A stretch of DNA of 7,269 nucleotides, taken from NCBI GenBank assembly GCA_026785875.1, contig JAJAZF010000034.1:1-7269 (forward strand), given 5' to 3'. The position numbers and the translations under genes are program-made. Below are positions 1 through 6,284 of this stretch, one piece after another (position 1 is the first letter of the stretch; the number at the start of each line of letters is the position of its first letter). The notes below the pieces were generated by a model. That model searched no databases, had not been told where the DNA came from, and was given only the letters and a program-made list of their open reading frames with translations. Source of the DNA: Chamaesiphon sp. GTDB taxonomy: Bacteria; Cyanobacteriota; Cyanobacteriia; Cyanobacteriales; Chamaesiphonaceae.

Positions 1-14
1 CTATCAACTAATTC

Positions 15-2042
15 ATGAATATCCCCCGTTTACATCCAGATACGATCGAAGAAGTTAAAGCTAAAGTCGATATTGTCGATGTGGTGGGCGAACATGTCGT
101 TCTGAAAAAACGCGGCAAAGATTATCTCGGTTCCTGCCCATTCCATCAAGAAAAATCTCCGAGTTTTTCAGTCAGTCCTACCAAGCAGATGTATTACTGC
201 TTTGGGTGTCAGGCTGGGGGGAATGCGATTAATTTTATGATGGAGTTGGGGAAGCAATCTTTTACTGAAGTTGTCTTAGATTTGGCGCGGCGATATCAAG
301 TTCCAGTTCAGACGTTGGAGCCAGAGCAACGTCAAGAATTGCAGCGAAAATTGTCGCAGCGAGAGCAATTGTATGAAATATTAGCAATAACTGCTAACTT
401 TTATCAGCACGCACTCAATCAGCCACAGGGAGAGAAAGCTCTTAGCTACCTGAAGAGCGATCGAGCTTTTAGCGATGAAACGATTCAAGGTTTCAAACTC
501 GGTTATTCGCCGTCTGGATGGGAGACTTTAGCTAACTATCTGATCGAACAAAAACATTTCCCGCCTCAAGCGATCGTGGCTGCTGGATTAATTATCCCCC
601 GCAAAGATGAGGCTAGTTACTATGATAGGTTTCGCGATCGATTGATGATTCCGATTTGCGATTTGCGCGGGCGAGTTATTGGGTTTGGTGGTAGAACTTT
701 GAGCGACGAACAGCCGAAATATCTGAACTCGCCAGAGACAGAATTGTTTGATAAAGGGAATACTTTATACGGACTCGATCGAGCGAAGGATAGTATCAGT
801 AAAACCGATCGAGCTGTGGTAGTTGAAGGTTATTTTGATGTCATCGCTCTTCATGCAGCCGGAATTACTAGTGCAGTCGCCGCACTCGGTACGGCATTGA
901 GTTCAGCTCAAGTCAAGCAGTTAGTTAAGTTTACTGAATCCAAACAAATCATTCTCAATTTCGATGCTGATAAAGCGGGGAATATTGCGACAGAACGGGC
1001 AATTGGAGAAGTTACTGAGCTTGCCTATCAAGGACAATTGCAATTACGCATCCTCAATTTACCAACGGGAAAAGATGCTGATGAGTTTTTAAAAAATAAC
1101 AGTCAGGAAGATTATTTAGGATTACTAGATCGTGCCCCGCTCTGGTTGGATTGGCAGCTTGACAAAGCGATCGAGCATCAGGATCTCACTCAAGCAGAAC
1201 AATATCAAGCTGCTACCCAAAAAATTATTAAACTACTGCAAAATATCACTGACGTAACTACTCGCATCCATTATCTGCAAAAATCAGCAGGATTATTGAG
1301 TGCTGGTGATGCGCGGATGATTCCCCTATTATTTGAAAATTTACAAACTGCAATTAAGGGACTAAAACCGCTCCCGCATAAATTTACAGGTGGCATACCT
1401 GTAAATAAATTTAGTCCATCTCACCAATCCAAATATTCAGCACCAGCAGCCGATAATAATCCAATTAAGATCGAGACTGAAGAAATAGCTCCAGTTAGTA
1501 TCCATCCTAGTCAAAGATTAATCGAACAAGCAGAGGGTTTATTACTACGGATTTACCTCCATTATCCCATTCATCGCTTGACAATTATTGATGGGCTAGA
1601 TTCTGCCGATCTTACATTTACGTTAGCTCACCATGCCTTCTTGTGGCAACAGATCGTCGATCGATCTTCATTAGGATATGGGCAAAATTCCCAGCCGGAA
1701 GAAATTGATTATTTAGACGATCGATTGATTAATAAATTGCAAGATTCAATTACCGAACATACAGCTAGAGCCACTCAGGTTAAACATTTATTTAATTTAG
1801 ACGAACATACCGCCGAAGAAATTCAGCGATCGCCATTAGTATTACGTGCGGCGATCGCTTGTTTGGAAAAATTTGCTTGCGAACAAAAGCGTAAATTTTA
1901 TTTAAGTAAATTGCAAAGTAAAGAACCCGAAGATCTAACTAAAAAAGTAGAATATTATCAGTTATTTGCGACAACTCAACAAAGGCTCCAAGAATTAGAA
2001 AAGTTGAGAGTTGTGACTATTTCCGATCTGATCTCTTTTTAG
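15..2042 (+). CDS. dnaG: DNA primase DnaG
   Basis: Bacterial replicative primase, which makes the RNA primers for lagging-strand synthesis at the fork together with the DnaB helicase. The 675-residue protein shows the full family layout. The N-terminal zinc-binding domain has CPFH at C41/H44 and CFGC at C62/C65. The core has the RFRDRLMIPI motif near residues 205-214 and the SPET-LFDKG motif just downstream. The TOPRIM metal site has E271 in VVVEGYFD, then D317 and D319 in NFDADKAG. A low-complexity Pro/Ser/Asn linker (about 445-500) leads to a divergent helical C-terminal half (about 505-675) in the position of the DnaB-binding domain. It is longer than E. coli DnaG (581 aa), mainly through linker and C-terminal part. 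The ATG at 15 gives the expected N-terminus (HPDTIEEVKAKVDIVDVV). Only 14 bases lie upstream, so the promoter is outside the window. Identity is near certain. Confidence 0.98.
   Translation: MNIPRLHPDTIEEVKAKVDIVDVVGEHVVLKKRGKDYLGSCPFHQEKSPSFSVSPTKQMYYCFGCQAGGNAINFMMELGKQSFTEVVLDLARRYQVPVQTLEPEQRQELQRKLSQREQLYEILAITANFYQHALNQPQGEKALSYLKSDRAFSDETIQGFKLGYSPSGWETLANYLIEQKHFPPQAIVAAGLIIPRKDEASYYDRFRDRLMIPICDLRGRVIGFGGRTLSDEQPKYLNSPETELFDKGNTLYGLDRAKDSISKTDRAVVVEGYFDVIALHAAGITSAVAALGTALSSAQVKQLVKFTESKQIILNFDADKAGNIATERAIGEVTELAYQGQLQLRILNLPTGKDADEFLKNNSQEDYLGLLDRAPLWLDWQLDKAIEHQDLTQAEQYQAATQKIIKLLQNITDVTTRIHYLQKSAGLLSAGDARMIPLLFENLQTAIKGLKPLPHKFTGGIPVNKFSPSHQSKYSAPAADNNPIKIETEEIAPVSIHPSQRLIEQAEGLLLRIYLHYPIHRLTIIDGLDSADLTFTLAHHAFLWQQIVDRSSLGYGQNSQPEEIDYLDDRLINKLQDSITEHTARATQVKHLFNLDEHTAEEIQRSPLVLRAAIACLEKFACEQKRKFYLSKLQSKEPEDLTKKVEYYQLFATTQQRLQELEKLRVVTISDLISF
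1378..1412. repeat. Small palindrome flanked by direct repeats inside dnaG
   Basis: A perfect 10-bp inverted repeat (1382-1391 with 1397-1406, 5-nt loop) lies in the dnaG linker codons, residues about 456-466. The 8-mer ATAAATTT occurs on both sides, at 1378-1385 and 1405-1412, exactly 27 bp (nine codons) apart. This is visible directly. That it is a small in-frame insertion with a duplicated target is only inference; the AT-rich codons could produce it by chance. Confidence 0.5.
1826..1858. repeat. Two HIP1 octamers in the dnaG 3' part
   Basis: GCGATCGC occurs at 1826-1833 and again at 1851-1858. Further exact copies are at 2852-2859, 3168-3175, 4093-4100 and 4453-4460. This highly iterated palindrome is a recognised marker of many cyanobacterial genomes and is found within genes as well as between them. 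It carries no gene-specific meaning here but supports the taxonomic reading. Confidence 0.9.
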
Positions 2043-2112
2043 AAATTATGTTGTCATTTAGATCTAATTGAGTAAATGGTAGACGGTAGGCATCGACACT
2101 GGCTCAACTAAA

Positions 2113-2622
2113 TCAAGCACATTCCAACGACTCTCTCGTATCTTTACCTGTGGTTGGATTGGTACCTTTAGCAATCTTACATAACTTCAATTGGATATCT
2201 CTTCTCAGTAGCACATCCGTAAAGTCTGCACCATCGATAATTGCACCCTCGAAATTAGCAACAGAAGCAGACGCACCGATTAAAATAGCATTAGTGAGAT
2301 TGGCTCGTGTTAGTCGAGCTGTATCTAACAAAGTGTTGGTCATATTTGCCCCAGTCATATCTGCTGAATCAAAATCTCCACCAATCAAGCTCACACCAGT
2401 TAGATTCGCATTCATAAATTTGCCTCTGCGGACACTAGCTTGAGTAAACTCAAAAGTAGTTAGGTCTTTACCCGAAAAATCCGAATCAATAGGTAAAGTT
2501 GCTTTAGTAAAATCATCTGCTATGGCTACTTGTGGATAAATACTTACCGTGACTAATGCGATGATGACCAGCAATGCAGGTAACAACAAGCCTGTAATCA
2601 TCCGGCGAAAATTTAACTTCAT
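2113..2622 (-). CDS. Secreted pentapeptide repeat protein, probably thylakoid-lumenal or periplasmic
   Basis: A 169-residue protein. It begins with a Sec-type signal peptide: basic residues R6-R7, a hydrophobic core at about 9-29, and an AIA-D cleavage site after A35. The mature part contains a run of A(D/N)LXX-type pentapeptide repeats from about residue 50 to 140 (for example NANLT, SADMT, GANMT, RANLT, GADFT), which fold as a right-handed beta-helix. The tail LCKIAKGTNP-TGKDTRESLEC carries C148 and C168; this ending is typical of cyanobacterial and plastid lumenal pentapeptide proteins, where the two cysteines may form a disulfide cap. The exact role is unknown. The ATG at 2622 is preferred because it gives a complete signal peptide; M8 is a weaker alternative. 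No clear Shine-Dalgarno sequence precedes it. It converges on dnaG with a 70-bp gap. Confidence 0.9.
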   Translation of the reverse strand: MKLNFRRMITGLLLPALLVIIALVTVSIYPQVAIADDFTKATLPIDSDFSGKDLTTFEFTQASVRRGKFMNANLTGVSLIGGDFDSADMTGANMTNTLLDTARLTRANLTNAILIGASASVANFEGAIIDGADFTDVLLRRDIQLKLCKIAKGTNPTTGKDTRESLECA

Positions 2623-2650
2623 TACGATCTATTGCTAATTAATTTTAGTC

Positions 2651-2803
2651 TATAGCGATCCTAAACGATCAGCTTAATCCCTAGAGGGCGGGCATGAAGC
2701 GGCGTTTTTACGTCACGGGGTTCCCCCAGAATAAAAAAACGACAAGACAGCACCGCCCCTACAGGTTAACGTTACTGCGAGGAACTTAAATAGGATTGCT
2801 ATA
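2651..2803. mobile_element. MITE-like element with 13-bp terminal inverted repeats
   Basis: The ends are TATAGCGATCCTA (2651-2663) and TAGGATTGCTATA (2791-2803), which are inverted copies with one mismatch in 13. Inside, GGGCGG (near 2686-2691) is opposed by CCGCCC (2753-2758), giving a second nested inverted pair. The 153-bp span codes for nothing. The 9-mer TAATTTTAG is present outside both ends (2640-2648 and 2813-2821), which could be a target duplication, but it is AT-rich and not directly adjacent to the right terminus. The left end is only 29 bp from the pentapeptide gene start, so the element probably overlaps that promoter. A non-autonomous mobile element is the best reading; an old fixed dispersed repeat is the alternative. 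Confidence 0.5.
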
Positions 2804-2869
2804 TATAACTACTAATTTTAGCATTCACCGACCATTGCTTCCAATAGAATTGCGATCGCGGCAACTGTA

Positions 2870-2950
2870 CTACATGACGCGTTCGCGAAGCGTGGGCTTT
2901 GCCCAATCGCTCGACTTCACGCGATTCAGCAGAGCCGAATCGCTATGTAG
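2870..2950. repeat. Cyanobacterial-type intergenic palindrome cluster
   Basis: A compact set of stem-loops. The outer arms are CTACAT (2870-2875) and ATGTAG (2945-2950). Inside are ACGC/GCGT arms around TTCGCGAA (2877-2893), GGGC-TTT-GCCC (2894-2904), and a 7-bp stem GCGATTC/GAATCGC (2921-2927 with 2937-2943). The style, GCG/CGC-rich hairpins with TTCGCGAAGCG and GGGCTTTGCCC, resembles dispersed palindromic repeats common between cyanobacterial genes. Copy number in the genome cannot be seen from this window. Confidence 0.6.
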
Positions 2951-3002
2951 CTACACTGCCGATCGACTGACCTCTATGGTTCTCATCCACTCAACTTTAA
3001 TT

Positions 3003-3020
3003 TAGGTGTTATTCCACCTA
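3003..3020. other. Small perfect stem-loop, weak terminator candidate
   Basis: TAGGTG (3003-3008) pairs with CACCTA (3015-3020) across a 6-nt loop. Short T-rich sequence follows on the + strand and A/T-rich sequence on the other. The stem is only 6 bp and no nearby + strand gene needs a terminator. On the minus strand it lies about 160 bp past the hydrolase stop, so termination there is possible but unproven. Confidence 0.25.
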
Positions 3021-3142
3021 TTTCAATTATGCAGACTCAGGTACCGATTCGACATCATGATAAATACGGAACTTTGAGATCGCGGCTGTGTATATCTGTT
3101 CTAATGTTAGTCGATCGATATCCGTGAAATTACAGAGCCGAG

Positions 3143-3177
3143 AAGCGATCGTTAGTCAACCAGCCGCGCGATCGCTT
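3143..3177 (-). terminator. Stem-loop at the 3' end of the hydrolase gene
   Basis: AAGCGATCG (3143-3151) pairs perfectly over 9 bp with CGATCGCTT (3169-3177), with a 17-nt loop. It begins directly after the hydrolase stop codon on the minus strand. The right arm contains a HIP1 octamer. No run of T follows in the minus direction, so it is not a canonical intrinsic terminator; it may instead protect the transcript's 3' end or be a chance pairing of two HIP1-like sites. Confidence 0.35.
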
Positions 3178-3999
3178 TTAGCTCGATCGATTCCAGTACT
3201 CAACGATCGATCGAGTTACTTCCCGAGCATGTGTCTGAACTAGATCGTGATCCGCTCCAGGGATAATGTCTAAACTAGCTTGCGGAATTTTTTGAGCATA
3301 GGCTTGGGAGTGCCATAATGGAATAGTACCATCGATTTCACCTGCAATTACTAAGGTGGGAGTGGCGATGCGATCGATATCATTTTCGACAGTATCGACG
3401 GCATCTTCTGGATTGAGTCGATCGATTAAAAAAGATCGCGCGGCTGGTTGACTAACGATCTCTTCTCGTGCAGCGCGGATAGTATTAAATGATTTCTCAT
3501 TACCGATTAATCTCGCAAATGGCGCGATCGAATTTAGAACCAAATCTACCAATGGTGTTTGCCACAATAACGGTTTGAGATAGTCATAACGACCGACGAA
3601 ACTATCATCTCTAATTCCTGCTGGAGCTAACAGCACCATCCCCGCTAATTGCGGGATCGAAATCTGTCGATCGTGGATATCTACAGCATAAGCAGCCGCA
3701 ACCCAAGCACCATAAGAATAACCAAGTAGATAAAACTTAGTAATTTCTTTAGCAGTCAGAAACTCTTTGAGAAATTCAACATGGTCTTCTATTCGATAGC
3801 GAATATCTGGTTTGGAAGAATCACCAAAGCCTAATAATTCTAAACTAATGCAACAATAATTAACTGATAATCCTTGGGCGATCGATCCTAGTGTCCAGGC
3901 ATTACCAAAAAAGCCATGTAATAAAATTACGGGAATACCTGCACCGATACTCGTATAAGCAGCAGTATATTTACTCAACTCGATCGTCTGTTTGCTCAT
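3178..3999 (-). CDS. Alpha/beta-fold hydrolase
   Basis: A 273-residue soluble protein of the alpha/beta-hydrolase superfamily, with esterase, lipase, C-C hydrolase or haloalkane-type enzymes as relatives. The motifs are in the usual order: the oxyanion-hole HGFFG at 28-32, the nucleophile elbow GYSYGA with S95, a strand-end acid D223 in AGEIDGTIP, and the catalytic H251 in GADHDLV. A cap domain fits residues about 130-205. There is no signal peptide or membrane segment, so a cytoplasmic location is likely. The ATG at 3999 overlaps the stop of the upstream glycosyltransferase gene in an ATGA arrangement (4 nt). No strong Shine-Dalgarno sequence is seen, so translational coupling is likely. The substrate cannot be read from sequence; the operon partner suggests a glycosylated or acylated lipid or carotenoid, but this is inference. 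Confidence 0.9.
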   Translation of the reverse strand: MSKQTIELSKYTAAYTSIGAGIPVILLHGFFGNAWTLGSIAQGLSVNYCCISLELLGFGDSSKPDIRYRIEDHVEFLKEFLTAKEITKFYLLGYSYGAWVAAAYAVDIHDRQISIPQLAGMVLLAPAGIRDDSFVGRYDYLKPLLWQTPLVDLVLNSIAPFARLIGNEKSFNTIRAAREEIVSQPAARSFLIDRLNPEDAVDTVENDIDRIATPTLVIAGEIDGTIPLWHSQAYAQKIPQASLDIIPGADHDLVQTHAREVTRSIVEYWNRSS

Positions 4000-5258
4000 G
4001 TCCGAACGACTGGTTTCCTGGTAGAGATAGCCTGTTCTATGATATCAGCCGCACGACTGACTCCGCCAGATTTGGCGATCGATTCTTTGAGTGCGATCGC
4101 ATTTTGGCGATAACTTGGTTGAGTTAATACTAACTTTAGTGCAGTTTGTAGTCTCGCCGCAGTTAATTGCTGCAATGGCACGATCTCTCCCGCACCAATC
4201 CAAGCGATGCGGGATGCCACTCCTGGCTGATCGTTGGTAATTGGAATTGCTACCATCGGTACGCCATAAGTCAAGCATTCTAGCGCGGTATTCATCCCCG
4301 CATGGGTAATCGCCACTGAGGCACGCTCTAGTAGTGCTAGCTGTGGCGCATAGCTAACTACAATCGGATTTCCTGGCAATACTGGTAATGATTCTAAACT
4401 AGCTCCACCGAGAGAAATCACCAACTGAGCATCTAAGTCTACACAAGCAGTTGCGATCGCCCGAAATACATCAGTCAATTGATTTTGTAATGTCCCCATC
4501 GAAGCATAAATCAGCGGTTTGTCAGTCAATTGTTCCCACGGAAAATCGACTGGCTTGCGACTGGTTCGATTGTGATATGGGCCAGTAAAATGAAAATATT
4601 CTGGTAAAGTTTGTCTGGGATATTCAAATTCTGCTGGCTGTTGAGTCAGGATGGCTAGTTGAGAATCAGAAGTAATTTCTGGTGCCAATTTCCACAATTT
4701 ACGATAGCTAAAGCGCAAAGTTTGCATCGATTTGCCGAACGGACTAACTACTCGGTACACGATCTGGTTGCGAAGAATCGCCCACCATGCGGGGTTATAG
4801 CTCCAAGTAGTAAACAGCGGTGGGATTGTCGGCTCTTGGTTAAATGGCAAGGCACTGCAAATAGTCACAAACGGAATATCTAATAAGTCTGCAACAGTAC
4901 CACCTTCCGGTGAAATTTGGTCTACTAATAGGGCTTCGATTTGGGCATCTTTGAGGACAGTTGGCCCATCTTTGAGAAAGACTGCGGCGGATTTTTTGAT
5001 CCAATCGAGCGTGTAATTTAATGCTGCCAAACCGCTGAGTTTACCCAGCTCTGCAAACAATCGCTCGCTCGCTCCAGCCGGAAACTCTACCTCCCCGAAC
5101 GATCTAAATTCTAAGCCAGCCGCTAACACCTTCGCGCTAGCATCAACTATCCCAAAAAATGTCACTCGATACCCCCGTCGCTGCATTTCTTGCCCTAAAG
5201 GTAGCATCGTATTCAAATGACCAGTTTCGGCGGGACATAATAGACCTAAATGAACCAT
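3996..5258 (-). CDS. CrtX-like family 1 glycosyltransferase (possible carotenoid glycosyltransferase)
   Basis: A 420-residue GT-B fold glycosyltransferase of the UDP-glycosyltransferase/MGT type. The N-terminal acceptor half opens with a Rossmann strand and TGHLNTMLPL, H14 being the likely catalytic base. The C-terminal donor half has YASMGTLQN (251-259) and the nucleotide-sugar signature from about 303 to 345, containing YAPQ, THAGMNTALE (H319), YGVPMVAIP and the terminal NDQP (D343, Q344). Length and the THxGxNTAL/YGVPMV pattern resemble zeaxanthin glucosyltransferase CrtX (about 430 aa), but macrolide and other lipid glycosyltransferases share these motifs. It is the first gene of a two-gene minus-strand unit with the hydrolase. 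The ATG at 5258 places the Rossmann strand at the very N-terminus, as usual for the family; no good Shine-Dalgarno sequence is visible. The class is certain; the acceptor is not. Confidence 0.88.
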   Translation of the reverse strand: MVHLGLLCPAETGHLNTMLPLGQEMQRRGYRVTFFGIVDASAKVLAAGLEFRSFGEVEFPAGASERLFAELGKLSGLAALNYTLDWIKKSAAVFLKDGPTVLKDAQIEALLVDQISPEGGTVADLLDIPFVTICSALPFNQEPTIPPLFTTWSYNPAWWAILRNQIVYRVVSPFGKSMQTLRFSYRKLWKLAPEITSDSQLAILTQQPAEFEYPRQTLPEYFHFTGPYHNRTSRKPVDFPWEQLTDKPLIYASMGTLQNQLTDVFRAIATACVDLDAQLVISLGGASLESLPVLPGNPIVVSYAPQLALLERASVAITHAGMNTALECLTYGVPMVAIPITNDQPGVASRIAWIGAGEIVPLQQLTAARLQTALKLVLTQPSYRQNAIALKESIAKSGGVSRAADIIEQAISTRKPVVRT

Positions 5259-5452
5259 ATTTTAGTAGTGATAAACGACATAGCGAAGACGCTCGAAACT
5301 AGCTAGGATCTAACTAAATCAACTGTAAAGTATTCTACAACTTTCCGGATTCGGGACAGATAGAGTTGGATCTATTACCAGTTATATTGCCATGCTGTGG
5401 CTATGCCCACGCGCGGCGAACTAAGTATCGATAGTTTTAGAGGTTTAATTTT
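5259..5452. promoter_or_regulatory. Divergent promoter region between glycosyltransferase and BI-1 genes
   Basis: 194 bp between two divergently read genes must carry both start signals. On the + strand, TATATT at 5383-5388 is a possible -10 box but has no good -35 box at 17 bp. On the minus side no convincing box pair is seen. A short AGCG-AAGA-CGCT stem lies at 5282-5293. Promoter positions are not resolved. Confidence 0.4.
5439..5443 (+). promoter_or_regulatory. Ribosome binding site of the BI-1 gene
   Basis: AGAGG lies 9 nt before the ATG at 5453, a good Shine-Dalgarno match and spacing. It supports that ATG as the start. Confidence 0.65.
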
Positions 5453-6139
5453 ATGGACGTAGTAGCGAGACAGCAGCCTCAAGAACGGGCTGAGTTTATC
5501 AAAAAGACCTATACCCATCTGGCTGGTGCGGTGGGGCTGTTTATCATATTTGAGACATTCCTGATTCAGTCCGGTATTGCCGAAACTTTAGCCCGCGCTC
5601 TGACTGGTCGTTTTACATGGTTGGCGATCTTAGGTGGGTTCTCGATTCTCGGCTGGTTATCGCGGGGATTAGCAGCTAGAGCGGATTCAATCTCGCTCCA
5701 ATATGGCGGATTGGGGCTATATGTAGTGGCGGAAGCGTTCCTATTCGCACCGTTAATATTTATCGCTAGCAGCATGTACGATCCGACGATTGTGCCGACG
5801 GCAGGTATTCTCACGTCACTGATGTTTGTTGGTTTAACCGCAGTCGCTTTCACCACAGGCAAAGATTTTACCTTTCTGGGTGGCGCACTCAAAATTGGTG
5901 GCTTTGTGGCACTAGGATTGATTATCTGTAGCGCGATCTTTGGATTTACTTTGGGATTATTCTTCTCTGTGCTGATGGTTGGATTTGCAATGGCAGCAAT
6001 CCTCTATGATACATCGAGGATTATGCTTCACTATAACAAAGACCAATATGTGGCAGCTTCGCTGGAGCTATTTGCTTCGGTAGCTTTGCTGTTTTGGTAT
6101 GTGCTGCAAATTTTGATGTCGATGTCTTCTCGCCGTTAA
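5453..6139 (+). CDS. Bax inhibitor-1/YccA family (BI-1) membrane protein
   Basis: A 228-residue integral membrane protein with seven predicted helices at about 22-40, 54-72, 84-106, 114-133, 140-163, 166-186 and 202-223, the topology of the BI-1/TMBIM/YccA family. Family marks include the N-terminal FIKKTYTHLAGAVGLF segment, the ILYDTSRIMLHY motif after helix 6 with D186, and the last helix ending LFWYVLQILM. Relatives include E. coli YccA, an FtsH modulator, and B. subtilis YetJ, a pH-sensitive calcium leak channel. The second aspartate of the YetJ pH-sensing pair appears to be Ser (S209) here, with E205 one turn earlier. The function in this organism, membrane protein quality control or ion leak, is not decided by sequence. 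It is divergent from the glycosyltransferase gene and converges on crtW, so it is probably transcribed alone. Confidence 0.93.
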   Translation: MDVVARQQPQERAEFIKKTYTHLAGAVGLFIIFETFLIQSGIAETLARALTGRFTWLAILGGFSILGWLSRGLAARADSISLQYGGLGLYVVAEAFLFAPLIFIASSMYDPTIVPTAGILTSLMFVGLTAVAFTTGKDFTFLGGALKIGGFVALGLIICSAIFGFTLGLFFSVLMVGFAMAAILYDTSRIMLHYNKDQYVAASLELFASVALLFWYVLQILMSMSSRR

Positions 6140-6142
6140 AGA

Positions 6143-6243
6143 GTGGGGAGGGCGGGTTCGTTTGATATCGAATAGTAAAATCGATATTAGCTAGAAATTT
6201 CCGCCTAGCACTAGTAAATCCAAATAAACCCGCCCATCCTCAC
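6143..6243. repeat. Long imperfect hairpin between convergent genes
   Basis: The outer arms 6143-6158 and 6227-6243 pair over about 16 bp with one G-U pair and one bulged base (A6236); the core is GGGCGGG against CCCGCCC. A second, inner stem joins GATATCGA (6164-6171) to TCGATATT (6181-6188). It starts 4 bases after the BI-1 stop and ends about 40 bases from the crtW stop, so it is well placed as a bidirectional transcription end or RNA-stabilising structure. No U-run follows either arm. The core matches the inner repeat of the element at 2651-2803, suggesting a shared dispersed repeat family. Confidence 0.6.
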
Positions 6244-6284
6244 TTGGGTTCTATAAAAGCGCGGCATTCGCTCCAGTTTGGATT

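Larger units (their letters stand above)
2623..3177. other. Gene-free region rich in repeats
   Basis: About 555 bp without a supportable gene. It contains the inverted-repeat element at 2651-2803, the palindrome cluster at 2870-2950, a HIP1 octamer at 2852-2859, a small stem-loop at 3003-3020 and a HIP1-containing stem-loop at 3143-3177. Short open frames (2796-3005 +, and about 32 codons at 3029-3127 +) have no ribosome binding site, run through repeats or show no recognisable protein features. It separates two minus-strand genes, so it should hold the promoter of the pentapeptide gene near its left end and the 3' end of the hydrolase transcript on its right. Confidence 0.75.

Noticed and set aside
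2055..2078. CATTTA/TAAATG stem between dnaG and the pentapeptide gene as a terminator
   Set aside because: Only 6 A/T-rich pairs and a 12-nt loop, with no U-run; too weak to call.
2150..2443. 97-codon open frame on the + strand
   Set aside because: It lies wholly antisense to the pentapeptide repeat gene; the repeat codons keep the opposite frame open.
2642..2670. Sigma-70-type promoter for the pentapeptide gene (TAAAAT on the minus strand at 2642-2647)
   Set aside because: A plausible -10 box but no matching -35 box at the right spacing; not strong enough to list as a feature.
2796..3005. 69-codon open frame on the + strand
   Set aside because: It begins in the inverted-repeat terminus and runs through the palindrome cluster; no ribosome binding site and no protein-like features.
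3029..3127. Short + strand frame of 32 codons between the repeats and the hydrolase gene
   Set aside because: No Shine-Dalgarno sequence, no hydrophobic or other recognisable pattern, and a length expected by chance.
2623..3177. CRISPR array or tRNA in the gene-free region
   Set aside because: No regularly spaced direct repeats and no cloverleaf with a TTCGA-type arm and acceptor stem; the repeats present are inverted and irregular.
4659..4883. Short frames inside the glycosyltransferase gene on both strands
   Set aside because: They overlap a fully motif-supported gene in other frames.
5566..5892. 108-codon open frame on the minus strand
   Set aside because: Antisense to the clearly coding BI-1 gene; basic, Pro/Ala-rich composition is a by-product of the hydrophobic codons opposite.
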